Part shown: in pieces, positions 35,290-48,062 of the stretch
How the letters are laid out: each line of letters opens with the position of its first letter
Position numbering within the stretch: position 1 is the first letter of the stretch
Assembly (NCBI GenBank): GCA_021234155.1
Contig: JAJEKV010000046.1
Span: forward strand, 698,280 to 762,279
Source of the DNA: Isoetes taiwanensis
Taxonomy: Eukaryota; Streptophyta; Lycopodiopsida; Isoetales; Isoetaceae
Direction: 5' to 3'
DNA: 64,000 nucleotides
Position numbers and translations under genes: made by a program
Notes under the pieces: model-generated
Told to the model about the DNA's origin: nothing
Databases searched by the model: none
What the model saw: the letters and a program-made list of their open reading frames with translations, nothing else

Positions 35290-35658
35290 AATCCGGACGC
35301 CGCTTATGTTGAGTTAGTCGCCCTGGCCACCGCTACATGTGACATTGAGCACGGCATCCGCATTTCGGGTGCTAGGATCATACCTTCGGAGGTCATGGAC
35401 ATGCGAGATCGGCTATGTCCTCGAGCACGCACTTGACATGTACATACACATTTATTTCATGATGATGTATACTTATTTAGGTTTGCTTTGACGGCATTCT
35501 TATTCTTGCCGATGGTTTTTCCTCGAAACCCCTTCTGAGGGGTTTTTAACCCGGGACATTAATAAGTTTGTCAAGGCCCCTTTCTACGGGTCCCATAGGC
35601 CGATTGGTCTCAGTGGACGATAAAAAAACTATTCTTATTCTTATTCTTATTCAACAAC
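35290..35658 (+). mobile_element. LINE copy E, 3' stub with TTATTC tail
   Basis: Begins with a piece of the ORF2 C-terminus (AYVELVALATATCDIEHGI, then IIPSEVMDMRDRLC), homologous to LINE A on the minus strand at about 9690-9580. It continues through the shared 3' UTR (TTTTTCCTCGAAACCCC, GGTTTTTAACCCGGGAC, CTCAGTGGACGATAAAA) to a tail of TATTCT repeats (35635-35653). It is 5' truncated, as is common for LINEs. Confidence 0.85.
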
Positions 35659-35659
35659 T

Positions 35660-36520
35660 TTAAATAACTTGAAAGATCCTGTGAAGATGTTGAAGGTATA
35701 CGCTAGCAAAAAGTGTAATATGAAATAGATTGCCACATTCAGTCGGTATGAAGAATTTATTGACTCTAATGTTTGGTTATGTGGACTTTAGTTGGACAAT
35801 ATGGGTATAATTTCTTCATACCATTTATAACATTATTTGGCAAATGAAGAAGTAGTTTCTCTCTAGTGATTAATCGAATAAAAGACTCAAAGCAATATCG
35901 TTATTCATTTACTGATTTATTCTTTCAATAAAAAACTTAAAAGCAATATCGTTGGTCCATTGTTGGAGCAACGTGTAGAAGAGATGGCGTATGGGTTTGC
36001 AAGCAGATTCTATAAAATATCTGAATATTATCTGCAATATCAATGTGGCTCATATGTAAAGATTTTACCAAGTCATCAGCCATAGAGAAAAGCTTCCTTT
36101 ACCCATTATCTCCATTACAACAACAAGATTTAAACTGAATATGCACTAATATATAAATTTAAGAAATTGACACTTCCTAAATCTTACGACTCATGTGTAA
36201 ATCTCATATGATTTGGATAAAGAGCATGGTGGCAAGACCTATAAGAGATGCTTGTCAAAATTTGATAAGTAAATGTGATATTCACACGGGGGGTGACTCC
36301 GGGCATCGAGAGCTGTTGGATGAGCATATATGCCTTTTATACCTCGATCTGGACCGTACTTAGAGATCCTCGTTTGTGGGGTATGTCTGTACAAGTTTTA
36401 GTATATTGTATAACACAGTTTGCAAAATACTATAAGATTTAAGACAATGTACTATATGGTGTTGATTTTGTACATGTATAGCATGATTTTAGGGGCTCTC
36501 GCCCTTAACGCCGCCTTAGT
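35660..36520. other. No supported gene
   Basis: AT-rich sequence. At 36268-36300 GTGATATTCACACGGGGGGTG is, reversed, similar to CACCCCCGGTGAATATGC near 19090, so a stray terminus of the two-copy element family may lie here. Confidence 0.4.
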
Positions 36521-38855
36521 GTGAATATGCACCTAAACCAAAGGGGGTTTAAAGGGGAATTTTATTTTAAGTGTGAAATGCAATGGTTTGTTTAATTAAT
36601 GTTAATGGTAGTTATACTAAAATTTTTTTATTCTTCTCGGCCCTAACAAAAAAAAAAAACCAAATAAACAAATAAAGCAATTTACAACAATACAACATAT
36701 ACACCACATACTCAAGTTATAAAAGCATTTTAGAATTTGCCAAATCAATAACATATCAAAGAACATTTGTGTTGTCTTCAATCCCGTAATGTTCATAACT
36801 ACCACACGTAACTACCACCACGTATGACCATCGCGATATCCAGGAGCTATGGCAAGGTAAGCATAGACTTTGAAGAGAAGAGGATTGAATACATTGTGAT
36901 GAAACTCCCATGTCCCATAGACCAAACCAAATAATCATTTAACACCGTAAGAGATTGCCATATTATTTGTGCACTTAACAACAATGCTACAGCTTGCCAA
37001 CCAAATGCCTTAGTATAGTACAACCCTAAAATCTCCTGTGGAGATGGACTCCATGGCAATGTTGTGGGCTAGTACTAGGGCCTCCAGACCTGTCCCACTT
37101 TTCAAAATCTCTCATATTTTCATGATTACAAGTGACCACCTTTCTTGCATCGCCTGCAAGGCAATCAACATTTAATAGATTGTAACTTCTTTAGTATCTG
37201 ATGCTTGTATCATAGGGAGAACCTTTCTACAAGCAAGCAAGCAAGCAAACAAGCAAGAACAAACAAACAAAGAAGAGCTAGCAAGCTGGAACTGGAAACT
37301 CAAACAAATTACATGCACACATCTAAGATCAAAAAAAGTAGTATTTGGATGCTAGAAGTAAATTTGTGATACAAAGTTGATAAATTGTATTTTTTCCTTA
37401 TTATGAGAATGATTTGATCTCAATCATGCCACCGCGCAAGTACAAAAAGGAACCACTGTGCCTGAAACTTCTACCATTTATAGAACAAATGAATCAATCT
37501 CGAGAGAAATGAATGAATGGGATCGCTGCGACAAACATGTACCGCATATTGGAGGGCTTCAACCGAAAAGCAAAGCCCGGGCATATATTGATTTATTTAC
37601 AGCGATTCACAACCTGAGAAATCCCCCGTTGGTAATTACAACCGAGAAGTCCAAGCAAATTTTCTCGGTTTCTCTAGGATGAGCAGTTTTCTCTAGGATG
37701 AGCTTGATCCAAGCAAATTTTCTCCGGTTTCTAGGGCACTTACCCGCTAAGTAATATTCATCATGCTTGCAAGATCCTTGACATATGCACTTTTACAAAC
37801 TAAATGGTTAGCATCACCAAAGATAATTACCCCAAATATAGAATACTTTGTTGATCTTTCCGACACCACAAGTGTAGGAGTCCGCCGCAGCGTGATCGAG
37901 CAAAAGGAACTCCAATCGCGGGTTGCATCGCCATAGGTGTTCTCCCCGCCAGACGGCTTCATGGTCGTCCCGTCCAAGTCACAGGTATGATTATCTCCCC
38001 AGTGCTAAAAGCGAGGAGAAGGTATAATTGGCGTGAACATCACAATCGATGGGCATCATTCATACCCCAAAGACAAGGATTTATTTGTGATCGCCTATGC
38101 CACGTACATGGTAACGGCGCGAGAAATATGGCGGGGAAAAAAAATAAAAAGATTAAGGCTCCTCGATCACTCTTAAATTACATTACTCGCTAGCCTAGAA
38201 AGCTTGAGCAAGTTTATTTAACAAGTCCTTGAGCAGAGAAGAGTGCGAAATAAATTCTTACTGTGCTCTGCGTAAAAGCCCCATTACGAGACATGCCGGT
38301 GATGTCCATTATTGAACCGGGTGAATTGCATCTTTGCTCTCCTTAGAGCAAAATATTAGCGTTACCCACCACAACAAAGTGCGGTGGCATAGCGGCAACC
38401 CTTTGGTTTGTGAACTCTATAAAACACTTGAGGAATTTCCGCGCTCGCCGCCATATCCTAAAAGCCCCGATAAGCATGTAGAGATCTATCTTGTATAGGC
38501 GAAAAGCTTGGGAAGCAAAGAACCCAACTCCGCCTTAAGGATCAATCTGGCGTCTCAAGCTGGATGCAAAAAACAGTGATCAACTTCAATTCGCAAAACA
38601 GAGGATCACAAAGAGATTCGATTCCTTCTAATATTAACATAATATTTGAAACCTAAACTAAAAAAACATGCAAACAATAAAAGCCCCACAACCACACGAT
38701 TTTCCCTCTCTTTAAAATCAATGGCTAACAAATAGGTGCACTCTAGAAATACCATTTAGTACGTCCACATGAATACGCCCATGAAATCATATGAAAACCA
38801 TGCCAAAAAGCGTATAAAATCACAAAAAAAAACCCCTGTTATAATGCTACATATT
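36521..38855. mobile_element. Copy 2 of the element that splits gag
   Basis: The left 150 bp (GTGAATATGCACCTAAACC, AGGGGGTTT, then TTCTTCTCGG) matches 19097-19290. The right 125 bp (GGTGCACTCTAGAAATACC to ATGCTACATATT) matches 20279-20400. The middle is different and about 1 kb longer than in copy 1. The ends are weakly inverted relative to each other. No transposase is readable. A minus-strand ORF at 37977-37747 is open for 76 codons but unrecognised. Conserved ends with differing cores suggest a non-autonomous element that picks up or exchanges internal sequence. Confidence 0.6.
37215..37268. repeat. CAAG/CAAA microsatellite
   Basis: Tandem CAAG units (CAAGCAAGCAAGCAAG) grading into CAAA units. 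Confidence 0.9.
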
Positions 38856-40525
38856 GCCATGATCAGTAGTATGTAGGATAGTGATCAATGAATAGTTGAA
38901 AAGAACTTAGTGGAGCAGTCAAATTTATTGATATATAGCTCAAAAAAAAGTTCTAGCCGAATTTAGATGTAATAACAATAAATATATTGGTCACATGCTT
39001 GGGATTGTATACTTCCAAAACAAGATAGAAAGGTGTTATTTTACAAGAAAAGCATGTACATACATAGTATTACATTTTAAACTAACATCCCGGGTTTGCT
39101 TATTTGGCATAATATGCTCGCAAGGGAGATAAACCTTTTCTAATTCGGATTAATTTTTTCAAGAAACGACACAAGGCGATAGATAAATGCAAAGACATAT
39201 TGGCTAGTTGTAAAACTATTGAATCATTAGAGTTTTTTTGGGATCTTGAAATATCCCAATAAAAAACCCTTGAAATTCCACATCAGCATTTGGGATCAAC
39301 CAATAGCGTGCGAGGTGTTACTTTGTTATACCAGTATGACGTGGCATTTTTTTTTGAGTTAATATACATCTAATTAATCTAATTAATGGCAACCTAACTC
39401 GTCATTAAAACAATTGCATTTAATGCATTGCCCCCTTACAGTTTTTCGCCTGAATCTATGCTAAGAGAGCGGGAATTCGTGATGGAACTTCCCTAAAGGC
39501 AAAATTTCTTAGCGCCAAATTTTTTCTCTCATCCTGGCGGCAAAGCTTTGATTTTGCTGTGAATTCTATAGGATTATTCGTTTAAGCAACTCCTTCAAGT
39601 GTCGACAATTGCTAGCAAGGTATTTGAATGTGTCTAATATTTAACTTCTAGAAATTAAATCGAATGGTTCAATCGAACCTTGTAGCAATGGGTCGGCACC
39701 TTTGTAGCAATAATGGATTGACCCATTCACCGAGTAGCTCATTGACAATTCTATTCTAACTTATAATTTTTAGGTTCAATCATGAACTGCTCGTATGTCA
39801 TAGCAAATCAAGAGGCTTCGGCCAATTCAAGATCAACCGCAAATCAGCAATTAGAAATCTCAAGATCAACCCGATTCTCAGATTCAGCCCGTGTGGACGG
39901 CTTTTTCATCAATTTACGTTTGATTCATTGAGTGTTTTCACTTGTCTTTATGTTTGATCATTGCAATTTCAAAAGCTTAGTTAGCTTTTCTTTAGCATTC
40001 GGTAGAATAACTCATGGGAATGCACCATCACGAGGAAGATGTCTTATATTTGTCTTTATGATTTCGCTTCATCAGAGCATATTGATATGCTAGCTATGTA
40101 TTTCAAAAAAACATTTCAATTTACCTGCTCAGAAAATATAGCATTAGAGGATTTTTGAGGTCAATTAAGGGCCTTCTAAGAAATGCCAACATGGCATGCC
40201 GAACCTGTAGCCTCGGCAAAAGCCATCCCAAACCTATAATAATCTTTTGTCTTATTCGTAACTGCTTTATTAATAACAAACAAGACAATAATAACATATC
40301 CGTGTGGCGGGAAAATTGGAGGGAAATTTTTCCCTTGTTTGAGTCTTTATGCACTGCCGGATTGGCAAAACGCTACCAGATTGGCAAAATTTGCTACTGG
40401 TAAATTCGGTGCTCTTGAAGTCGTTGTTGAACTTGCAGACTGTGGTTGATTGCGGCTGTGGAACTTGGATTTCAAAGGTGTAGACAGGAGGCGAAGAGGT
40501 GCTTCAAAATCGTCCATTTTTATGT

Positions 40526-40771
40526 TTAGAATTCATGCAATCTCTTATAAAATGCTCGTTTTTTAATTCCTGCGCAGTCACTTTGTGTTCGCGAGAGATA
40601 CAAGTAGCCGAAGTTTGATGTGAAGGAAGAAGGTGAAGGAGACATTGGTTTTTTTCTTAGTTCAAATCCCAAGCTCAACGGTTTCTTGCTCAAACGGATG
40701 TTATGTTGCTCTATATAGTGTCTCTCGCCTAATATTACTCTGTTTCCATTACCGGATGATTTAACCTCCAT
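40526..40771 (-). pseudogene. Unidentified 81-codon ORF inside the inverted-repeat element
   Basis: Starts MEVKSSGNGNRVILGERHY and ends KKRAFYKRLHEF; hydrophilic, no recognised domain. It lies upstream of the EDR2-like piece on the opposite strand and partly overlaps where further EDR2-like sequence would be expected. It could be antisense noise or another captured piece. Confidence 0.2.
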
Positions 40772-40789
40772 TTGGTTCCTTAATGGAAA

Positions 40790-41115
40790 GATTTCTTAAA
40801 GGGATGAATCATTCAAATAGTCGATTAAAGCTTATAGCTAATATAGTGAAGGGTCCGTGGGATAGTTAAGCCATTTGGGTGAACAGGGCATCTGTATTCT
40901 TGGGAAAGCCCTTACTTGTAAATACTCTCAAGATGCCGGATATATTGAAATTGATTGCGATATTGGATCTTCTATGGTGGCTAATTTCCCTTCTTTCTCC
41001 TTCTCCATCTTCCCCTTCTTTGTCTCCGTTCCCTTCTTTGCTCCGGCTCATGGTATTTTTGGCGGGATTGCTAGTGGAGCGAGGAGTGTGTCCGGAATTT
41101 GTAGATTCAGGTGAT
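40790..41115 (+). pseudogene. EDR2-like (DUF1336) C-terminal domain fragment
   Basis: The plus strand reads GDESFK, then SRLKLIANIVKGPW in a second frame, then GICILGKALTCKY followed by GYIEIDCDIGSSMVANFPSF in a third. These are the hallmark blocks of the EDR2 C-terminal domain found in plant ENHANCED DISEASE RESISTANCE 2-like proteins: N.R.K.I..I..GPW, then LGKALTC.Y, then Y.EID.DIGSS..A. Downstream the conserved E.LPE..LGA.R end is not readable. At least two frameshifts separate the blocks. It lies inside the inverted-repeat element, which suggests capture from a host gene. Confidence 0.8.
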
Positions 41116-42141
41116 TTTTGTTTTTAAGCTTGTGGCTTTTGGCATGTTCTTGTTTTATGCCTTGATATGGCGGGGCAGAAAACAGGAGATTACATGAGGC
41201 AGCTGTTAGTCGCGATAACAAGGTCGTTTCTAGTCTGGTTTTAAAGGCGTTTCCTCTACACTATTTACATCCAGATCTTTCTCATAGTGCCGCTACCCTT
41301 TCTTCTTTTTGGATCCGTTTCTATTTCTCAAACATGAAGTTTATAATCAGAAGCAGTGGCAATTTCAAAGCAATTCAAATTATCGATCTCTGTCAAAATT
41401 CTGCCCCAATTTCTATGGCGGAGCTGGAGTTCTCTGTATTTCCAAAAGGAAAAGCGATCTCTCAACACCGCCCACTTCAAGCGGGGGCTAATTAAATTGT
41501 AGTTTTGTCTTTGCAATTTCCTTATAATCTTCATTCGCGAGGAAAAGGAGGTGAGCGGTGGTCGGTGTGGAAAGAGTTGGAAGAGGTATATGGCGTGCAA
41601 AGCGGCGGCGTTCATCACACTCGGGATCTAGGTGATCCACATCCTCGGACCGAGAGGAAGCACTTAACGCTCCGCCGGATTGCGGAAGAAGCGGATATGA
41701 GTGCGGAAGTTGGGTTACTGCGGTGACTACTAGTTCTTTTTTAGAGGAATGTGATGCTCGGGTTTCTCCGTTTACGCGCTTATGGTTGAAGCTGCCGAAA
41801 CTTGCTAAATTTTCTGAATGCTGGCCATTGGCACAAAACCTCGTCTCTTGGGAAAGATCGATTGTTTTTTAAGCTTTCTTTCTCGAGAGCGGGAACTCAA
41901 ATCTAGTGTCTGAATTTGTTCCCTCTACGAAAGGCCTTGAAGAAGATTTGGGTCATGAAAAAGAGTTTAAAGGACCACACAATCAGGGTTCTGTTTCAGA
42001 TCAGTTGTTCCAAACAATAATGATAGTTGCAGTATTAGAAAGGGATCAACCGACAGCAAATCCTGGTGGTTCCTCGAACACGGACGTTGATGCAGTCTAG
42101 AAGATGAAGAAACGGGGGAATCAGGATCTGCATGGAAGGTA
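41116..42141. other. Unassigned protein-like ORFs inside the inverted-repeat element
   Basis: Plus-strand open stretches at 41505-41726 (with HPRTERKHLTLRRIAEEADM) and 41906-42100 look protein-like in composition but match nothing I know. They may be further captured exons or chance. Confidence 0.3.
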
Positions 42142-44889
42142 ATCCTCTGCATTTTTCAGAGCGCGCAGTTTTGCTCCGAACCGACCATTATTTACATTAA
42201 ACCCTTTGCTTGCTCTGTTTGCAATTTTCGCCTCCATTCTTTGTGCTCTTGGATTGAAGATCAAAGACAACATTCTTTCTCTGTCTTACAGATTTTGAGT
42301 AGAAATGTTTCTAATTCAAGAAAAAAAAACAAAAGCTAGGCAAAGAGTCGGTCGGCGAAAAGCACGTTTCCTTTGCCAAAGGGGCACGATATTCGCACGT
42401 AAGTCTATTTTGTTTAAGCACTTCCCAATGGACTAAAATACTTTATTTCACAACTTTGACACTATTTGTTGTATGTTTTTTTACTCATTGTAGCAACAAA
42501 ACGATACATAAAATATTCTAGAGTGGCAGAATAGATGTACTAATAAGAGAAGCTCATCAAATTTACTTCAACCGAATCGGAACAAAGCCAGTTGATTTGA
42601 GCATATCGATTTGAGCTCCTTGGCACCTAATTTGTGATTTAAAGTTTTGGAATGAAAAACCTTGGCGAATTATTGGAAGCATCATTATTGTTTCTGTCCT
42701 ATCTGGACACCCACACCAAGAGGCCGCAGCACGCGTGCATTGCCGAACCTACCTAAGGATTTGACACAGGAAGGCCCTTAGGAGGCTCGGTATAAAATTC
42801 TATTACAAGCTCGCCTCCCCATTTGGTGACGTTTTGTGGCATGGAGTTGTGGCCTTAATTGACCTCAAAAATCCTCTAATGGAACTCCTTTGCAGAATAT
42901 TTCCGGAGACCATGAATGATGAGCTCATCTTTCTTTCTTGCATCTAATGGATGTTTTAGGCATTGTACTATTTCCTGACCTATAGAGAGTTGTATTTTCA
43001 TCTGTAAGTGATTACTATGAACTTCTTGCCTTTTACGGTATGTCCGGTAATTCAGTAACTCCATAATATAAATTATAGAATGATATTATTTTTGCAAGGC
43101 GAGGGAATTCATTTGCATCCCTAGTTTTAACCTCCTTAGGGACATATCCGGTTTAGGCAAAAAATAATTGTTGTTATGGACACTTACATGCGAGGCTATT
43201 ATTGATGCATGAAGCCCGGACATTTATTGAACTGCGACATTCAAATGCAAAAACAGCGGCTGGAATAGGCTTCACGGCTCGAGATCCTCCAACCATCCTA
43301 TAAGCTAGAGCGATCAAGTAGTCTTTTATGGACCAGACGAGGAAGCGACACATGATTAGCCGGTCCATTCTCATAGAAGGTACTTTGTAGATATATTTAT
43401 GGATTCTTTTTATCTATAATTGCTCTTTCCTTAACAGGTTAAAATTGAATATGTCCTTTCGTAGCTTGAGGCTTAGCACATTTTATATTAGGTATCTTGG
43501 AGTTCTTGTAAACTTGTCAAGTTTTAACTTCCTATGTTTGGGTAGCGTATGCTCCATAAACCGAACTACATGTGCGGACTTCTTGCACCTTGTATGTGCT
43601 CATGTTTACAGAACTAGTTATGTGTTGCAAGTTACCAAACTTTCCTTTTAATCCGGATGAATGTTTGACATCAATTCCAATCAAGTTAGAATGCGAATAA
43701 GATAGAATTGACTTTACGTTAGCTTCTCCCAATCTAGCGGTATCTTAAAATAATGGCGGCGATGATGACCATCTTTATAAAGTCTTGAGGGAAGGTTCTC
43801 TTGACTAATACCGTTAGAATTCATGAATATGCTTAAGTATTCATGTCTTTGTCATACCAAAAGTTCATAGCACTCAATTCTAAAAAACAAAATGACCTAG
43901 AATATAACCAATTGAAAAGATAAGATGTTGCAGCCATAATCCAAAGACACCTGCTGTGGCATATTGAAGTTCTTAATGAAAGGCTTCACATTCTGAATTT
44001 ACACGGGAGATCAAAATGGAAACAAACATCCATAGCGTTAGAACCACTAAAATGGTGCTTGGATGGTATATGTGGAACTTAGCAAGCGATGTGACAACAT
44101 GAGTATAGTATGTGTCAATGGTAACTTCTCAATAGTATGTGTAAATCGAGAACTAATTTAGAAAGCAATTAAAAGATTAAGTAATGACCACTTGTACATT
44201 TTAATGAAGCGCCACGACCTAAATGCCCACCGCGTAATAAAGCGGGGTTAAAAAGCAACTCACCTTGCTCACGACCTAGTGCCGGATAACCACCATGTTT
44301 ACCATGTAAACTTGAACAAGTGGCATTCTCAACACAATAATCCAAAGAAGCCGAGACCATTGTAATACCAACTAAAAACATCATTTACCTTTGTTTCTGT
44401 TACCAAGAAACAAAACAACAAGTACCCTAAGTATCACGGACAACCCAATCTACATGTGTACATGTTAAGGAAATTAACAGGAGACCTAGCAACTCATATG
44501 CAGTTATCATGGCATGCGGCCCATTAAACATATTCACTAATTATCAATAAACTCAACCTGTAAGCATACCATAAATTGAAAAGTCAAAGTTAAGTAGTTA
44601 AAAAAATCAAACAAAATGAATGATGGTACTTACCTATTCAAGATGCGAGGGCGTATTTTTTCCTATTCTCACACTTGCTTCTCCACTACCTTTGTGTTTC
44701 CTTAGCGGATGACTTTTCCCATAGTTCCCTTTTGCGCTTGAGGATAGCATCTCTCAGTGCTTTATCTAGTTAATGACTTGTCCTTCTTTTTGACATTTCT
44801 ATCATGCCTTGCGAAGTATCCTTCTATAGAACCAGTTCCAAGGCTGATTGAGTGGTTTTGATGCAAGTGACGATCCTCCCTCTCGTGTG

Positions 44890-47260
44890 CGCGATGGAAA
44901 GCTAGTTTGGCCTGTTTATGAGACTTTTCCATGCCTTGAGTATTCCATCAGACAAGACTACCATATTCCTTTGCAAACCAAGGTCCATGAGCATACAAAA
45001 ATATGAACATAGTGGTGACCTCCACTTTAAATTACGCCTTGATATAAGCATCGATAAACTTGTTGGGCGAGGGTCTTTGAACTTCACCTTATCGGCATTG
45101 GTGAGCGTGTGTTTTGCAATAACACATTTAGGTTGGAAAAATGCATTCCATGCATTTAGTTTTCTTATTGTAGCATTAAACTCTGTCTGTCCTATCCCTC
45201 TACGACCTCAACTAGCCTCTTACCAAAGTCAAATGTTCCCTTTCTCTTTGAATCTACATTTTTCAAGAAGTCACGGCCTTATCACCTCCCAATGACACCT
45301 TGCATGGTGCGAACTTTTTACTGATTTCTTCAAGTCCTTTTCAAGCTTTACATTACCTCCATGGAAGCCCGACCACATTAGCACTTTCTCTATCCTTGCA
45401 ATCCCTTCTTTTCTATCCTTCTAAACTTTTAAAATTCCATACAAACATACAACTATGATGTATCATTTTCTCTACTATTCTAACCATTGCATGTAACGTA
45501 CAAAAATGGACCCTTTGTAGTGGAATTGGCAAAATCGGCTCAAAGTTTTTATCCTTCAAGTGTCTATCTGGAGGTGCATCCTGCTTGCAAGACATGGTAC
45601 TAGAACACTTTCTCCCTTTTTCTCTTTTAATTTATACATACAATAAATACAATTACTACAAGTTTGTGCTCACTTATTGGCTACATTATACATAGCTTTC
45701 TACGTTTTTAAATCGAAGCCAAATGAAATCTCACTTTAAATGATCCTATACCATCCACGTGCAATAATTCACCAGCTTCAAACATACTAATAATCCTTGG
45801 GATATCCGTCTGATCAAACACCCACTTCAAAATTGAAAAATTCTCCTTCTGAACTTGGAACATACCAAGCCACCAGGTATGTTCCTCAGATTGAACTGAA
45901 AAAAAACTCAGGATCTCTCTTTTCTTGGGGGTGGTTGGTTGTGCTTCATATTACAGTCCCATGGCATAATTCATAAGAACTAAAGAGACTCTTTCATACT
46001 TTGCCTTACTCGTAAGCTCCATCTCATCGAGCTTAATGCATACATCCAATTGTTCCACCTCATGAGATTGCAAATTGTAAAATACGACCATAAGTTTTAA
46101 AATAGTCTCTAAATCAAACCAAATGTTATTTTCTCATTAAGACCAATCGGATCACATTATTTACTATCTCTATTTGAAATGCATGAGACTCCACATTGAA
46201 TAGAATGCATACCTCCAAGAACCTCCTCAACTTTCATGTTCCTTTCTCTTTTTGATGTTCTCAAGCTATGTATGGGCCGGGATAATAACCTTCTTAGTGC
46301 CTAAAGATTTCAATGCGGCTTGAAAGGGTTTGAATAGACTTCTATATCCTTGCACCTTAATCCGAGATAGTGTCACAAGTGGTTTGAACTTCATTGCATC
46401 CATTTTTGAATATATTTCCTTTATTACCATGTCTAGCACATCTCTCTTCAATGCTATGTTGCATGGCTCATTTAATAAAAGCAAGAATCTCATCTCGTGA
46501 AGCCATGTTAAGAAGAAAATTTCCCATATTTTCCTCACAACTCCTTTCTTCTTTTTGGTGTTCAAAGCTTGATTAATTGCATAAACCCTCCTTCTTGCTG
46601 CTCCCCCTTTTGGTGCTAATGTATGTATGGGTTTCAATGTTTTTTTCCGCTCACGCATTCCCATTCTTGGTCTTCTTAAATCTCTTCAAGCGAGCTTCTA
46701 AATTTTCCTTCGAGGACTCTTGCGCATCAAAGCATTTTCGACATGACATCTCTCCTTCTCTGCTTGCTTAATGACAAAATTTTTAACGTATCTTCACTTT
46801 GCATTTGAACTAAAGTTTTCTTCATGCATTCTAATTCTTTTACCAATGAACCCTTATCAATTGATGATTGCTTTCTTTCACATTTCATTAGCTCAATTTC
46901 ACCTCTATAAGCTCCAATTATGCAACAAAGATGATCTATATATTTCTTCATGTTCTCCGCGGTATCCCAACAAGCCATTTTTTCCTTCCGCAGACGAACT
47001 TGACCAAACTAGTAGCAATTAAAAGTCACGGGAGATTACGGTAGTGGATCCACAGGATAAATCTCACCACGTGTCCTGCATCGCATTCTTAGCTCCTCTT
47101 GACCTCAATAAAGCTTCATCCACTCGAACCTTGAAACCTCCACGTTTCTTGTTCCAAGTAACTGCATATTCTTCAGGCAACACAATTCTGATCTCTGTTG
47201 TCATCTTCTTACAAAAGTAAATGTAGAACTCAGAGACAAAATAAGAACATACCTGCAAAT
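44890..47260 (-). pseudogene. Decayed minus-strand coding region, possible transposase remnant
   Basis: Protein-like pieces occur in order on the minus strand: MTTEIRIVLPEEYAVTWNKK (47200), a Lys/Glu-rich coiled-coil-like stretch MACWDTAENMKKYIDHLCCI to DTLKILSLSKQRRRD (46978-46727), a basic stretch of 132 codons (46664-46266), and near 45000 RPSPNKFIDAYIKA followed by FAKEYGSLVWWNTQGMEKSH. The last phrase recalls a conserved stretch (YG.L..W..QGMEKSH..A) seen in some eukaryotic transposon proteins, by memory only. Frame changes are frequent. Function is unassigned. Confidence 0.3.
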
Positions 47261-48062
47261 TCGTCCTCCAAATTCATATGAAGAACCTGGGAACTCCATT
47301 GGCGCCAATTATCACTTTCTATCTAAGCCTACTTGAAAAATTCAAAGCGTATTGATGACGTGGTCTTCAATTCAAAGGTTTTAGGAAAGGCGGAAAGAAA
47401 TTGTATGAAACTGACAAGCAGCGGAATCTTAGTTCTTGAGCCACGGTGTACAATTTCGAAATTAAGTTTTCCTGAAAAAATGGAGCCACGTTACGTTGTA
47501 ATAGAGAAAACTTCTTGCTTATGGAAAATATGAAATTTTGAATATTTGTTGGTTGAGGGAAAATAGGGAATGAGATTAATGACCAAAAAATGAGGGAGGT
47601 TGTTGAGGGGGGTTGTTGATGGTGGTTGTAATATATGTAATATAAAATTTATAATTACGAAAATATTTTTAATTTTCTTAGGGGGATGAGTTGACATCCC
47701 AAAAAAACTCTAATGCCTGACATCACAGATCATTGTTATATAATGCAGTTTTTAGTAAACTAGGTTCAGAACTTTTATTCACTATCTACAATTGGAGTTT
47801 AGAATCCCAAGGCAATTGGGCCTCGTATTCATAAACAAAAGGTCTTTGGATGATGTGACTGCTACTACATTGAGGATGCTATATTTGTCTTATAGTCGAA
47901 GAATGGACAAGTTTCTAGCACCTACCCAAACAAATTTTGGGTCTGACAACAGATTGACATTGCCTAAAGATTTTTACTCTAAAGTCAAATGATCCATTCT
48001 CTGCTTGACCGTGACAGAGATTAAAAACATGGTTACATTGCCATAATTATAGTTGAAAACTA

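Larger units (their letters stand above)
40142..42885. mobile_element. 2.7 kb inverted-repeat element carrying host gene fragments (Pack-MULE-like)
   Basis: Terminal inverted repeats of about 28 bp: CATTAGAGGATTTTTGAGG then TCAATTAAGG at the left, and the reverse complement at 42858-42885. Past the ends the two sides diverge, though CATGCCACA/CATGGCATG-like phrases persist. Inside are an EDR2-like coding fragment (plus strand) and other protein-like ORFs but no transposase. A non-autonomous element with captured gene pieces is the simplest reading. I find no convincing 9-bp target duplication, so assignment to the Mutator superfamily is not secure. Confidence 0.6.
39225..47715. mobile_element. 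8.5 kb interval bounded by 20-bp inverted repeats (putative DNA transposon)
   Basis: CATTAGAGTTTTTTTGGGAT starts at 39225 and its exact reverse complement ends at 47715. The inner element at 40142-42885 begins with the related CATTAGAGGATTTTTGAGG. I see no clear target duplication (flanks TTGAAT and CCTGAC). Decayed minus-strand protein pieces at about 47260-44900 could be a transposase remnant but match no family I know. The repeat match could be chance or two independent related elements, so this is a hypothesis. Confidence 0.4.

Noticed and set aside
37747-37977. LINE endonuclease fragment on the minus strand
   Set aside because: A weak GNANI-like phrase upstream suggested it, but none of the ETW, GDFN or SDH motifs is present.
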